Part shown: piece after piece, positions 25,770 to 34,110 of the stretch | Position numbering within the stretch: the stretch's first letter is position 1 | Layout: the number at the start of each line of letters is the position of its first letter | Assembly (NCBI GenBank): GCA_036522515.1 | Contig: DATDFQ010000024.1 | Location: 107,173-171,172 of the forward strand | Length of the DNA stretch: 64,000 bases | DNA from: Bacteroidota bacterium | Lineage (GTDB): Bacteria; Bacteroidota; Ignavibacteria; UBA10030; SZUA-254 | Direction of reading: 5' to 3' | The notes under the pieces: model-generated | What the model saw: only the letters and a program-made list of their open reading frames with translations | What the model was told of the DNA's origin: nothing | Database searches by the model: none | Translations under genes and position numbers: made by a program

Positions 25770-25814
25770 TTCGCGCGAAGATGCGCGCGACCATCGTTAG
25801 AAAGTTCTAACGAT
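25770..25814. promoter_or_regulatory. Two inverted repeats between recG and the aminomutase operon
   Basis: ATCGTTAGAA and TTCTAACGAT (25793-25814) are 10-bp perfect arms separated by 2 nt. TCGCGCG and CGCGCGA arms (about 25771-25790) flank a 6-nt centre. Neither is followed by a T-run. They lie just after the recG stop and 50-100 bp upstream of the operon promoter, so they could be an operator for a dimeric regulator or a structured recG 3' end. Confidence 0.5.
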
Positions 25815-25815
25815 C

Positions 25816-28017
25816 TCAGCCGGCGTCGATCATCGACAACGCGACCTTCATGCGGGTGAGGAGGTAGTCCCGGAGAGGGAGATCTTCCGCAAGACGGAGA
25901 TGCGGATCTCTCTCGATCAGATCGAAGGCTTCGCTCCGCGCGATCGACAGAAGTTCCTTGTCCGTTGCGAGGTTTGCAATTTGAAGTTCGGGCAAGCCGC
26001 TCTGGCGGGTCCCGAAAAAATCTCCCGGACCCCTCATTTCCAGGTCGATTTCAGCGATTCTGAAGCCATCATGCGTCTCGAGCATGGTGCTCAGCCGCCG
26101 GATTGCTTTTTGTTTCTCATCCTCGTTGCCATAGAGGTCCGCCGTCGCCGAGGCCTTGGAAAGAGGGGAACGCATCCAATCGGGCGCGAGGAGGAGACAG
26201 AAAGACTGTTCGGCCCCTCTGCCGACCCGGCCTCTCAGCTGGTGGAGCTGGGAGAGTCCGAACCTCTCGGCATGCTCGATGACCATGACGACGGCATTGG
26301 GGATATCGATGCCCACCTCGATCACCGTGGTCGACACCAGCACGTCCAACTTCCCCTCCTTGAAGGCGCCCATCACCGCATCCTTCTCCTCGGTCGTCAT
26401 GCGGCCGTGGATCAGTCCGACTCTCCGCTCCTTGAAGACCGTCGTCTTGAGCGTCTCATAGCTCTCCGTCGCCGCCTTCAGGTCGAGCTTCTCGGATTCC
26501 TCGATCAGGGGATAGATGATATAGGCCTGGCGCCCCTTCCCGAGATGTTCGCCGATGAATCGATAGACCGAATTCCGCTCGGATTCGAATTTGACGAAGG
26601 TGCGTACCGGTTTGCGGTTCGAGGGTATTTCGTCGATGACGGAGACGTCCAGATCGCCATAGACCGTGAGGGAGAGGGTCCTGGGGATGGGAGTCGCGGT
26701 CATGACCAGGATGTCGGGCCGGGGGGCGATCTCCCCCTCCGCCTTCCCCTTGCCCGCAAGGGCTACTCTCTGGGCGACCCCGAACCTGTGCTGCTCGTCG
26801 ACGACGGCCAGGCCGAGCCGGGCGTACTCCACCGACTCCTGAATCAGCGCGTGCGTGCCGATCACAATTTGCGCCGATCCGCGCCGGACATCCTCCAGGA
26901 CATCCTCACGGAGCCGGGCCTTCTGTCCGCCGATCAATAACCGGGCGGTCACCGGAAGATCGTTGAGAAAGCTCTTCAGGCTCAGGAAGTGCTGCTCGGC
27001 GAGGATTTCGGTGGGCGCCATGAACGCCGCCTGGTACCCGTTCTCGACGGCGATCAGCATGGCGATGAGGGCCACAATGGTCTTTCCGCTCCCCACGTCC
27101 CCCTGCAGGAGGCGGTTCATCGGCTTGGGGGAGCTCATGTCGGCGGCGATCTCGTTGATGACGCGCGTCTGCGCGACGGTCAGCCTGAACGGGAGCGAAT
27201 CGACAAGCTTCCGCGCGAGCTTGCTCCGGGTTTCGAAGATGATTCCCCCCGTCCCCACTTTCACATGGCTCCGGCGGAGGGCGAGCAGCAGCTGCATGGT
27301 GAAGAGTTCGTCGAATTTGAGGCGCCTCCGGGCGAGCTCGAGCGTTTCCTTCGACTCCGGGAAATGGATGGAGCGAAGGGCGGACTGGATGGAAATCAAC
27401 GAGAGTTTCTCCGCGAGCCCGGCCGGAAGCGTCTCACCGATCGCGTCCACGTAGCCGTCGACCGCGGACTTCATGATCTCCCGCAATCCCTTGACATGGA
27501 GCCGCGCGTCCTTCATCTCTCCCGAGGAGCGATACTTCGGGACGATCCCCCCTGTATGCAGAAAACCGCCGGCTCCCTCCCCCACGGCAGGATCTATCCG
27601 GTCGATCGAGGGGTGGACAAGTTGCGGTTTCCCCCGGTACCCCGTCACCCTCCCGCTCACCGCGAGAGTTTCACCCTCGGTGAACGCCTTCTTGAAGTAG
27701 TGGACGGCCCTGAAGAATACGAGCTGCACTTTGCCGGTCTCATCCCCCAGCACCACCGCAAGCCGCTGGCGGGGCGGGCGTCCGAGAAGGCTGGATGTGG
27801 CCACGGTTCCGATCACCGTGATCCACCGGCCTGAATCGATCAGGCCGCGGAGGTTGCCGATCGTTTCCACGGCGGAAAGATCGAGGTATCCGAAAGGCAG
27901 ATAATAGAGGAGATCGCGGACCGTCTTGATGCCGAGCTCGGCAAGCGCCTCTGCGCGCTTCGGCCCTATTTTCGGGAGGTACTGTATGGGAGTATCAGGA
28001 TCCCTCTGAGCCGACAT
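25816..28017 (-). CDS. recG: ATP-dependent DNA helicase RecG
   Basis: 733 aa, branch-migrating helicase that remodels stalled forks and Holliday-like junctions. The N-terminal wedge/OB region begins PIQYLPKIGPKRAEALAELGIKTVRDLLYYLPFGYLD and includes WITVIGTVATSS. Walker A is RLLQGDVGSGKTIVALIAM, motif II is DEQH in AVVDEQHRFGVAQR, motif III is MTATPIPRTL, and motif VI is QLRGRVGRGAEQSFC. Length and domain order are normal. The transcript starts in a spacer carrying a hairpin repeat at 28061-28089. Confidence 0.97.
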   Translation of the reverse strand: MSAQRDPDTPIQYLPKIGPKRAEALAELGIKTVRDLLYYLPFGYLDLSAVETIGNLRGLIDSGRWITVIGTVATSSLLGRPPRQRLAVVLGDETGKVQLVFFRAVHYFKKAFTEGETLAVSGRVTGYRGKPQLVHPSIDRIDPAVGEGAGGFLHTGGIVPKYRSSGEMKDARLHVKGLREIMKSAVDGYVDAIGETLPAGLAEKLSLISIQSALRSIHFPESKETLELARRRLKFDELFTMQLLLALRRSHVKVGTGGIIFETRSKLARKLVDSLPFRLTVAQTRVINEIAADMSSPKPMNRLLQGDVGSGKTIVALIAMLIAVENGYQAAFMAPTEILAEQHFLSLKSFLNDLPVTARLLIGGQKARLREDVLEDVRRGSAQIVIGTHALIQESVEYARLGLAVVDEQHRFGVAQRVALAGKGKAEGEIAPRPDILVMTATPIPRTLSLTVYGDLDVSVIDEIPSNRKPVRTFVKFESERNSVYRFIGEHLGKGRQAYIIYPLIEESEKLDLKAATESYETLKTTVFKERRVGLIHGRMTTEEKDAVMGAFKEGKLDVLVSTTVIEVGIDIPNAVVMVIEHAERFGLSQLHQLRGRVGRGAEQSFCLLLAPDWMRSPLSKASATADLYGNEDEKQKAIRRLSTMLETHDGFRIAEIDLEMRGPGDFFGTRQSGLPELQIANLATDKELLSIARSEAFDLIERDPHLRLAEDLPLRDYLLTRMKVALSMIDAG

Positions 28018-28060
28018 TCCTAACGATATGGATGAGGAAGAGAGTGTGACAAAGAATAAA

Positions 28061-28089
28061 GATCCCGACCTGAAACATGCCGGGATGAC
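28061..28089. repeat. GATCCCGAC hairpin repeat upstream of recG
   Basis: GATCCCGACCTGAAACATGC then CGGGATGAC. On the minus strand the hairpin is followed by CTTTATTCTTT, so it could also terminate the outer-membrane-barrel-distal transcript. It differs from the 53669 copy by one base in the arm. Confidence 0.75.
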
Positions 28090-28123
28090 GAGCTATAGAG
28101 CAACGCAGGATACGACCCGTGAA

Positions 28124-29329
28124 TTATTCCTCGTGGCTTCCGGGCATCGTATAGGTCACACCGAGGGAAATCGCGGACTGCCTGAAACGCGCATCGGGGA
28201 ATCCCGAGAACGGGACGTCCGGCGAGGTGCTCGCCAGGTGACTGTCGATCACATTCGCCGAAACCGCAAAGGCAGGCGACATCCTCCAGCGGAATCCGGC
28301 GGTCAGGAAGTTTTCCGAAAGGGGATTTTCGTCGATCTGCTGCGGAGCCGCCTGCGTGAAGAAGCCCGCGTGGAGATTCACAGCCTCGGACAATTCAATC
28401 TGCGCCCCGATATGGAACTGAAAGAGATTGCTGTAGCCCTCGGCGAGATGGGACCAGTGCTGGTACTCGACGCTCGCGAGGAGGTCCACGCTGGGAGAGG
28501 CGGCCCATGCGGCACCAAGATTGACGGACCAGGGAAAGCTGGCTTTGAATTCATACGTCTCCCGAAGGGCGGTAAACCCCGGCCTCGAAGTGTCGTTCAC
28601 AGACAGAAGGGAAGGACCCTGGTACGAGCCCGTAAAGGTAGTCGGAGACTCGAAATGGAGAGTGCTTCCGACGCTGAAGCGGTCGGAGATCCGGAAGAGT
28701 CCGCCCCCGACCAGGAGAAGCCCGAACCCTCCGCCGTCGGCGGTCACGTTGAATATGTAATCATGGATGTGAACATAATGGATGCCGGCGGTCAACCCCA
28801 GGGATAGCTTCTCGTCGACGGTATAGCCGACAGAACTGAACAACGCATGGGCCTTGACGCTTCGGCCGGCCTCGAAAAATCGCCCCGTACCTTCGGGAAA
28901 ATTCTCGGTCGCCTCTGGAACCTTGAGAGACAAATTGAGATCGAACAGGTTGGCGTAGCCGAAGGCAAGACTGGCCGCCCCGGTTGAAAAACCGGCCGAG
29001 GCGAACGACGGAACAATCGTCTGGCCGTCGTAGTCGATGCCGGCCAGCCAGGTGGTATTCAACCGTTGCGTTGCTTCGATGTAGAGCTCAAGGTTGGGAT
29101 AATTCAGCGCAGCAGGATTCGCGAACGGGGCTCCCGGCATTCCCAACCCGGCTACGCCCGCGCCACCTGAGGCCCAGAAGCCGGAACCGAATCTGGAAAA
29201 GGATTCGGGGAGTATGATGTTCACCTCCGTACCGCTGCGGGAACCTGCGGCGGGAGCGGTAGATGAGGTGCCAAGCAAGAGAATTGCCAGACAAGCGAGA
29301 CTATGGGAGATCTTGATAATCGCATTCAT
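28124..29329 (-). CDS. Outer-membrane beta-barrel protein, FadL/OmpP1-like
   Basis: 401 aa from the ATG at 29329, which has an excellent GGAGG ribosome site 7 nt away; the frame extends 8 codons further but without a site. The signal peptide is MNAIIKISHSLACLAILLLGTSSTAPA. The mature N-terminus GSGFWASGGAGVAGLGMPGAPFANPAALNY matches the OmpP1/FadL/TodX pattern (hatch region with NPA). The rest alternates amphipathic strands (SLAFGYANLFDLNLSL, VNLGAAWAASPSVDLLASVEYQHW, LTAGFRWRMSP) and ends with aromatic-poor YTMPGSHEE. Such barrels carry hydrophobic molecules across the outer membrane. In T9SS bacteria the PorV family is related, so an accessory secretion role cannot be excluded. Confidence 0.78.
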   Translation of the reverse strand: MNAIIKISHSLACLAILLLGTSSTAPAAGSRSGTEVNIILPESFSRFGSGFWASGGAGVAGLGMPGAPFANPAALNYPNLELYIEATQRLNTTWLAGIDYDGQTIVPSFASAGFSTGAASLAFGYANLFDLNLSLKVPEATENFPEGTGRFFEAGRSVKAHALFSSVGYTVDEKLSLGLTAGIHYVHIHDYIFNVTADGGGFGLLLVGGGLFRISDRFSVGSTLHFESPTTFTGSYQGPSLLSVNDTSRPGFTALRETYEFKASFPWSVNLGAAWAASPSVDLLASVEYQHWSHLAEGYSNLFQFHIGAQIELSEAVNLHAGFFTQAAPQQIDENPLSENFLTAGFRWRMSPAFAVSANVIDSHLASTSPDVPFSGFPDARFRQSAISLGVTYTMPGSHEE

Positions 29330-29368
29330 GGAAATCCTCCGCTTGGTTGACAATGTATCAAACGCGCT

Positions 29369-30286
29369 CTAACGTTTTAGAAAGTGGTCGTAGAGCAGCC
29401 GCGAGATCCTGGCCACGGCGAGCGTCGCGCGATTATCGACCTGCTCGCCGGGGTCCTTAGAGTCCGAGCAAAAGATCGCATATGCGTAACGCCCCTTTGA
29501 GCATCCCACGATTCCCACATCGTTCTTGACCTCGTCCAGGGATCCGGTCTTGTTACCGATCCAGAGGGTTGAGTCATCCTGGAACGGAAGGAGCCGGGCC
29601 GCCATGAGAATATCCTGCTGATTTCGCAGGATCGCCACCATTGAATCGCAGCTCTTCCGGTCGACGATTTCTCCCCGGGCAATGAGCTCGAGCAGTTTCA
29701 CCATGTCGGCGGGAGAGCTGACACCCAATCCGAAGCGCCGCGCTTCCTCGGTTTTTTTCTTCGTGCGAAACGAGTAAACCTTATTGAGCAATTTCGTGTG
29801 GGCCAGCCCCAGTTCCCTCATTGTAGAATTTACCGCTTCGAGCTTCTCATCATGCTCCCTCCCGAACTGGTCGATGACATAGTTCGTCGCAGTGTTGTCG
29901 CTAAGTATGATCATCAGCGTTGCGACATCGATCAGTTTCAGGCTCTGCCCTCCATGCACATACTGCAGAATCCCCGAGCCCGGCTTCCTGACGCTGTCTG
30001 CAAGGAGGACCGGCTTGTCCCCCAGAGTGGGCTCCTTCTCCAAACGATAAAAGAGTGTCACGAGAACAGGCAGCTTGATCACGCTCGCGGTCGGAAAGAG
30101 CGAGTCGGCATTCACTGAGATGCGCTCACCCGACCCGAGGTCTACCGCGGAGACTCCCACTCGCCCGCCGAATTCGGCCGCGAACCCCCTAATGCGCTCC
30201 TCGAGCCCCTCCCGATTCTGGGCTTGAAGGACCAGGGGAGCAAGGATGAAAAGGAGAATAATCCTCAAGTATCTTGTTCCGGACAT
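29369..30286 (-). CDS. Class-A beta-lactamase-like serine hydrolase (probably not a lactamase)
   Basis: 305 aa with signal peptide (RYLRIILLFILAPLVLQAQ). Ser68-x-x-Lys71 (TASVIK), SDN at 129-131 and KTG at 246-248 show the penicillin-recognising serine-hydrolase fold. The omega loop reads LGLAHTKLLNKVYSF. By spacing, the Glu that deacylates beta-lactams in class A (Glu166, in ExxLN) is replaced by Thr164, while the Asn is retained. Known class-A enzymes need that Glu, so a peptidase or esterase acting in the periplasm is more likely than antibiotic resistance. It follows a repeat-filled spacer with no obvious promoter box. Confidence 0.82.
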   Translation of the reverse strand: MSGTRYLRIILLFILAPLVLQAQNREGLEERIRGFAAEFGGRVGVSAVDLGSGERISVNADSLFPTASVIKLPVLVTLFYRLEKEPTLGDKPVLLADSVRKPGSGILQYVHGGQSLKLIDVATLMIILSDNTATNYVIDQFGREHDEKLEAVNSTMRELGLAHTKLLNKVYSFRTKKKTEEARRFGLGVSSPADMVKLLELIARGEIVDRKSCDSMVAILRNQQDILMAARLLPFQDDSTLWIGNKTGSLDEVKNDVGIVGCSKGRYAYAIFCSDSKDPGEQVDNRATLAVARISRLLYDHFLKR

Positions 30287-30304
30287 TTCATTTGCCGCTT
30301 TGCA

Positions 30305-30534
30305 TTCCCACGCAGAGCGTGGGAACGAGGATGATTCGGGCTTGGTAGCCGCAGCCTTTAGGCTGCGGTTAAAAGCCCACGACCTGAAGGTCGTGGCTAC
30401 CGTTGCCTCTGGCGGTTTCGCTTGGTAGCCGCAGCCTTTAGGCTGCGGTCCGCGACCTGAGGGTCGCGGATTTTATTGACGGTCGTGGGGATCCTTCGCG
30501 GAGTTTACCCCGCGAAGGCGGGGCTCAGGATGAC
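30305..30534. repeat. Cluster of six intergenic hairpin repeats
   Basis: The 257-nt spacer between gpsA and the serine hydrolase is almost all repeats: TTCCCACG..CGTGGGAA (30305-30325), GGTAGCCGCAGCCTTTAGGC.. (30344-30369 and 30424-30449), CACGACCTGAAGGTCGTG (30378-30395), CGCGACCTGAGGGTCGCG (30451-30468) and the GGATCCTTCGCGG..CAGGATGAC unit (30489-30534). No gene and no clear promoter are visible. Confidence 0.85.
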
Positions 30535-30543
30535 AATTGGGTC

Positions 30544-31542
30544 TTACCCCTCCCCCTTTGCATCCCGTGTCATCAGATCCGAGGTCGCGGCGATGGGGTC
30601 CTTGTCTTCGAAGAGAACCTCGAAGACTTCGTTGCTGATCGGCAACTCCACGTTGTATTTCACGGAAAGATCGTGGACCGACCGGGTCGTCGCCACCCCC
30701 TCGGCGACCATCACCATGTCCGCGAGCACGGCGCGCAATTTCCTCCCCTTTCCGATCTCCTCTCCCACGTGCCGGTTCCGGCTGTGCTTGCTCATGCAGG
30801 TTGCGATAAGATCGCCGATACCGGACAGCCCGGCGAAGGTCCTTTGCTGGGCGCCCATCACCGTTCCGAGCCTCGAGAGTTCCACCGTCGCGCGGGTCAT
30901 GATTGCGGCTTTCGTGTTGTCCCCGAATCCGGCCCCGTCGGCGATGCCCGCGCCGATCGCGATCACGTTCTTGATCGACCCCGCCAGTTCGACGCCACGG
31001 ATGTCGTCGCTCGAATAGACCCTGAAATACGGGGTCATGAACGCCTGCTGCACCTTCTTCGCAACCCCCAGATCGGTCGAGGCGGCAACGACCGCGGTCG
31101 GGACCTGCCTGCTCACTTCTTCGGCGAAGCTCGGACCGGAAAGGGTGACGATGTTCTCCTGCCTGACGGTGGGCAGCACGTCCAGCAACACGCCGGACAT
31201 CGTCATCAGGGAACTGTTCTCGATCCCTTTCGAGACGTTGACGATCGTCGTGGAGGTGAAATCGTGGCTCCGGAGCCGCTCACCGATCGGGCGGATGAAT
31301 TGAACCGGCACGGCGGCGACGAGCAGGTCGCAGTGCGAGACCGATTGTTCGAGGTCGCTGGTGATTTCGATATTGCCGGGGATTTTGACGCCGGGAAGGA
31401 GCGTGCGGTTCTCCCGGCTCGCGATGATCGCCTGGGCATGGTCCTCGCGATGCGCCCAGAGAATCACCTGGTGGGAATTGGAGCTGAGCAGGACGGCGAG
31501 CGTTGTACCCCAACTGCCGGCACCCAGCACCGTGATGCGCAT
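30544..31542 (-). CDS. gpsA: Glycerol-3-phosphate dehydrogenase [NAD(P)+]
   Basis: 332 aa. It makes sn-glycerol-3-phosphate from DHAP for phospholipid synthesis. The N-terminal Rossmann loop is MRITVLGAGSWGTTLAVLL, then HREDHAQAI, the substrate-binding VSKGIE and LSGPSFAEEV, and the catalytic-lysine region AGSIKNVIAIGAGIADG. RHVGEEIGKG is close to the end. I start at the ATG at 31542; the 25 extra upstream codons are Arg/Pro-rich and overlap the intergenic space after plsY. It lies 19 nt after plsY, whose enzyme uses its product, a typical pairing. Confidence 0.95.
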   Translation of the reverse strand: MRITVLGAGSWGTTLAVLLSSNSHQVILWAHREDHAQAIIASRENRTLLPGVKIPGNIEITSDLEQSVSHCDLLVAAVPVQFIRPIGERLRSHDFTSTTIVNVSKGIENSSLMTMSGVLLDVLPTVRQENIVTLSGPSFAEEVSRQVPTAVVAASTDLGVAKKVQQAFMTPYFRVYSSDDIRGVELAGSIKNVIAIGAGIADGAGFGDNTKAAIMTRATVELSRLGTVMGAQQRTFAGLSGIGDLIATCMSKHSRNRHVGEEIGKGRKLRAVLADMVMVAEGVATTRSVHDLSVKYNVELPISNEVFEVLFEDKDPIAATSDLMTRDAKGEG

Positions 31543-31561
31543 CGGAGGTTCTTGGCGAGGT

Positions 31562-32263
31562 TTACGTGTTCGGGCGACGCCCGCTCCCGTCCCTGTTCTT
31601 TCTGAGGAGGGGAACATGCGTAAGCCGGTTTTCAGTGCCGGCCAGCAGGCGCTTGATGTTCGAGCGGTGCGTGAAGATCAGCAACAGGGAGATCCCGACG
31701 CTGAAGAAGATCAGCGTGTGATACCCCTGTAAATCCGCGTGAAAGAGGTTGTGGCGGAAGAGCATCGTCAAAGGAAACGCGACCGCAGCCGTGATGGACC
31801 CGAGGGAGACGTACCTCGAAATCAGAAAGACGAGCGAAAAAACGCCGATCGCGACGAGCAACTCAATTGTGGCAAGTCCGAGAAGGACTCCGCCCGCGGT
31901 GGCGATCCCTTTTCCGCCGCGGAACCCGCCGAAGGCGGTCCAGACGTGGCCGAGAATCGCGGCGCATCCGGCGATAATCTGAATGACAGTGAAATCTTCG
32001 AACGGCGTCCGGTTTGTGAAGGGAGTCGGCCCGTACATCAGCTTCGTCACGAGCATCGTCGCGACATACCCCTTCAGGATGTCGAGGGCGATCACGAGCA
32101 GCCCGAGTTTGGGGCCGAGGACCCGGAATACGTTTGTTCCGCCGGCATTTCCGCTGCCATGCTTGCGAATGTCTATCCCCCGCGAAAGCTTCGAGACGAT
32201 GATGCTCGTGGGGATCGATCCGACGAAATAGCTTAAAATAACGACGATTGCAAGTGGCAGCAT
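31562..32263 (-). CDS. plsY: Acyl-phosphate glycerol-3-phosphate acyltransferase
   Basis: 233 aa inner-membrane enzyme making lysophosphatidate from acyl-phosphate and glycerol-3-phosphate. Five to six helices; the conserved segments are FVGSIPTS near residue 16, HGSGNAGGTNVFRVLG near 39, and FRGGKGIATAGGVLLG near 115, which are the three PlsY motifs. The C-terminus is longer than usual (ENRLTHVPLLRKNRDGSGRRPNT), adding a basic cytosolic tail. gpsA, which supplies its substrate, follows 19 nt downstream. The promoter lies at 32300-32327. Confidence 0.93.
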   Translation of the reverse strand: MLPLAIVVILSYFVGSIPTSIIVSKLSRGIDIRKHGSGNAGGTNVFRVLGPKLGLLVIALDILKGYVATMLVTKLMYGPTPFTNRTPFEDFTVIQIIAGCAAILGHVWTAFGGFRGGKGIATAGGVLLGLATIELLVAIGVFSLVFLISRYVSLGSITAAVAFPLTMLFRHNLFHADLQGYHTLIFFSVGISLLLIFTHRSNIKRLLAGTENRLTHVPLLRKNRDGSGRRPNT

Positions 32264-32299
32264 GAAAAACCCTTTAAAGTGTGCTATTTAACTCCATTT

Positions 32300-32327
32300 A
32301 AGATACTAAATTTAAGCATTAAATCAA
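32300..32327 (-). promoter_or_regulatory. Predicted plsY-gpsA promoter overlapping the ispD stop
   Basis: On the minus strand TTGATT (32322-32327), 16 bp, then TATCTT (32300-32305) in a strongly AT-rich 60-bp gap. The -35 box overlaps the ispD stop codon. Confidence 0.55.
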
Positions 32328-33043
32328 GATGTGTGTGCTGAGGATCGCTTCCGCGTTGCGATCAGCTTTGCGAGCTCATAATCCTCGGGGGTCGTAATCT
32401 TGATGTTTTCGTAGGCGCCCGGGACGATTGCGACCGTCTTCCCTGTCCGTTCCACCAGGCTCGCCTCGTCGGTACCGGTGAACCCGTCCGCATCGGAATG
32501 CTCAAAAGCGCCGCGGAGGTCGGCATACCTGAAGGCCTGGGGGGTCTGCGCGATCCAGAGCTCGTCCCGGGGGGGCGTCGATTGTACCAACCCTCCGGCA
32601 CCCGCGATCTTGATGGTGTCGGTGACGGGGATCGCGATCAGAGCGGCATCCGCGCGGCTCAGGGCGGCCAGGACATCCTGAACGATTTTGACGTCGATGA
32701 ACGGCCGGACCGCGTCGTGCACGATGACGGTCTCCACGCTGAGACCCTCGAGCAACCGGAGCCCGTTCCTGACCGAATCCTGGCGCCGTATGCCCCCTTC
32801 GGCGACCGCAAGGACCTTCGAAAAACGGTACTGCGTCACAATTTTCCTCATCTCCCCGATCTGGTCTTTTCCGACAACCAGGACGATCGAGTCGACTTCC
32901 GGGCAATTCTGAAAATGTTCGATGGTCCAGGCGACGATCGGCTTTCCGTCAAGGTCGAAAAACTGCTTGGGACCACGGGGGCCCATACGGACCCCCCGCC
33001 CCGCCGCAGGAATCACAACGCCAACTCTCCCGTTTTGCAGCAC
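32324..33043 (-). CDS. ispD: 2-C-methyl-D-erythritol 4-phosphate cytidylyltransferase
   Basis: 239 aa, third step of the MEP isoprenoid pathway. CTP-binding loop VVIPAAGRGVRMGPRGPKQF at residues 9-28, then GGIRRQDSVRNGL, VIVHDAVRPF and PVTDTIK, all typical of IspD. GTG start at 33043, 11 bp after the queA stop. ispG of the same pathway lies at 62337-63470. No ispF fusion is present; the protein ends after LAKLIATRKR. Confidence 0.95.
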   Translation of the reverse strand: MLQNGRVGVVIPAAGRGVRMGPRGPKQFFDLDGKPIVAWTIEHFQNCPEVDSIVLVVGKDQIGEMRKIVTQYRFSKVLAVAEGGIRRQDSVRNGLRLLEGLSVETVIVHDAVRPFIDVKIVQDVLAALSRADAALIAIPVTDTIKIAGAGGLVQSTPPRDELWIAQTPQAFRYADLRGAFEHSDADGFTGTDEASLVERTGKTVAIVPGAYENIKITTPEDYELAKLIATRKRSSAHTS

Positions 33044-33054
33044 GGATCAGGCTC

Positions 33055-34092
33055 TCAGATGATGAGCATTGCGTCGCCGTAGCTGTAGAAACGCCACCGC
33101 TCCTTGATCGCTTTCTTATACGCCCGCATGACGAAATCCCGGCCGGCGAAGGCGCAGGAGAGCATCAGCAGGGTCGATTCCGGCATGTGGAAGTTCGTAA
33201 TCAGGTGGTCGACGATCTTGAAGTCGTACGGCGGAAAGATGAACTTGTCCGTCCAGCCCTTGTTCGCTTTCAGGTGCCCGGTCGTCGTCACGCTCGATTC
33301 GATGGCCCTGGTCGTGCTCGTCCCCGCCACGAACACGTTCCCCCGGCTGTCGATCGTCCGGTTGACGATGTCCACGGTGAACTGCGGGATCTCGTAGTAC
33401 TCGGAGTCCATCTTGTGCTTCGAGAGGTCCTCCACCTCGACGGGGCGGAACGAACCGAGTCCGAGGTGCAGGGTGACGGGGGCGACCTTCACTCCCTTCT
33501 TCTCCAGCTGGGCGAGAAGCCGCTTCGTAAAATGGAGGCCGGCGGTGGGCGCCGCGACCGAACCGATGTTCTTCGCATAGACCGTCTGGTAATACTCCTT
33601 GTCGGATTCCTCCGGCTCCCGCTTGATGTAATGCGGAAGCGGCGTCATCCCGATCCGTTCGATGACCTTGAAGAGATCGTTCTTGTAATTGAACCTCACC
33701 GTCCGGCCGCGGGAGGTCGTATTATCGATCACCTCGCACCAGATCTTCCCGTCGTCGAAATAGATCTTGTTCCCGATGCGCACCTTCCGCGCCGGATCGA
33801 CGATCACGTCCCAGATATTCTCCTCGGGGTTGAGTTCCCGGAGAAGGAAGACCTCGATTTTCGCGTTCGTCTTCTCCTTCTTGCCGAAGAGCCGCGCGGG
33901 GAAGACTTTCGTCTGGTTGACCACCAGGCAATCGCCTTTCTTGAAATAGTCGGCGACGTCGGTGAACCGTTTCTCGTCGATGCTGTCGAGAGCGCGATTC
34001 AACACCATCAGCCGCGAGGAATCCCTCGGTTTTGCCGGATGTTTGGCGATGAGGTTCCGGGGGAGCGGATACTTGAAATCAGAGAGCTTCAT
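33055..34092 (-). CDS. queA: tRNA preQ1(34) S-adenosylmethionine ribosyltransferase-isomerase
   Basis: 345 aa. It transfers and rearranges the ribose of SAM onto preQ1 at tRNA position 34, giving epoxyqueuosine. MKLSDFKYPLPRNLIAKHPAKPRDSSRLMVL, then LVVNQTKVFPARLFGKK, GSVAAPTAGLHFT and GTSTTRAIES are diagnostic. Length is normal. It lies in a compact run between ppdK (18 bp upstream) and ispD. Confidence 0.96.
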   Translation of the reverse strand: MKLSDFKYPLPRNLIAKHPAKPRDSSRLMVLNRALDSIDEKRFTDVADYFKKGDCLVVNQTKVFPARLFGKKEKTNAKIEVFLLRELNPEENIWDVIVDPARKVRIGNKIYFDDGKIWCEVIDNTTSRGRTVRFNYKNDLFKVIERIGMTPLPHYIKREPEESDKEYYQTVYAKNIGSVAAPTAGLHFTKRLLAQLEKKGVKVAPVTLHLGLGSFRPVEVEDLSKHKMDSEYYEIPQFTVDIVNRTIDSRGNVFVAGTSTTRAIESSVTTTGHLKANKGWTDKFIFPPYDFKIVDHLITNFHMPESTLLMLSCAFAGRDFVMRAYKKAIKERWRFYSYGDAMLII

Positions 34093-34110
34093 TGGGGAGC
34101 ACCTTCAGTG

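Noticed and set aside
29369-30286. Antibiotic-resistance beta-lactamase
   Set aside because: The deacylating Glu of class A is missing by spacing; a non-lactamase serine hydrolase fits better.
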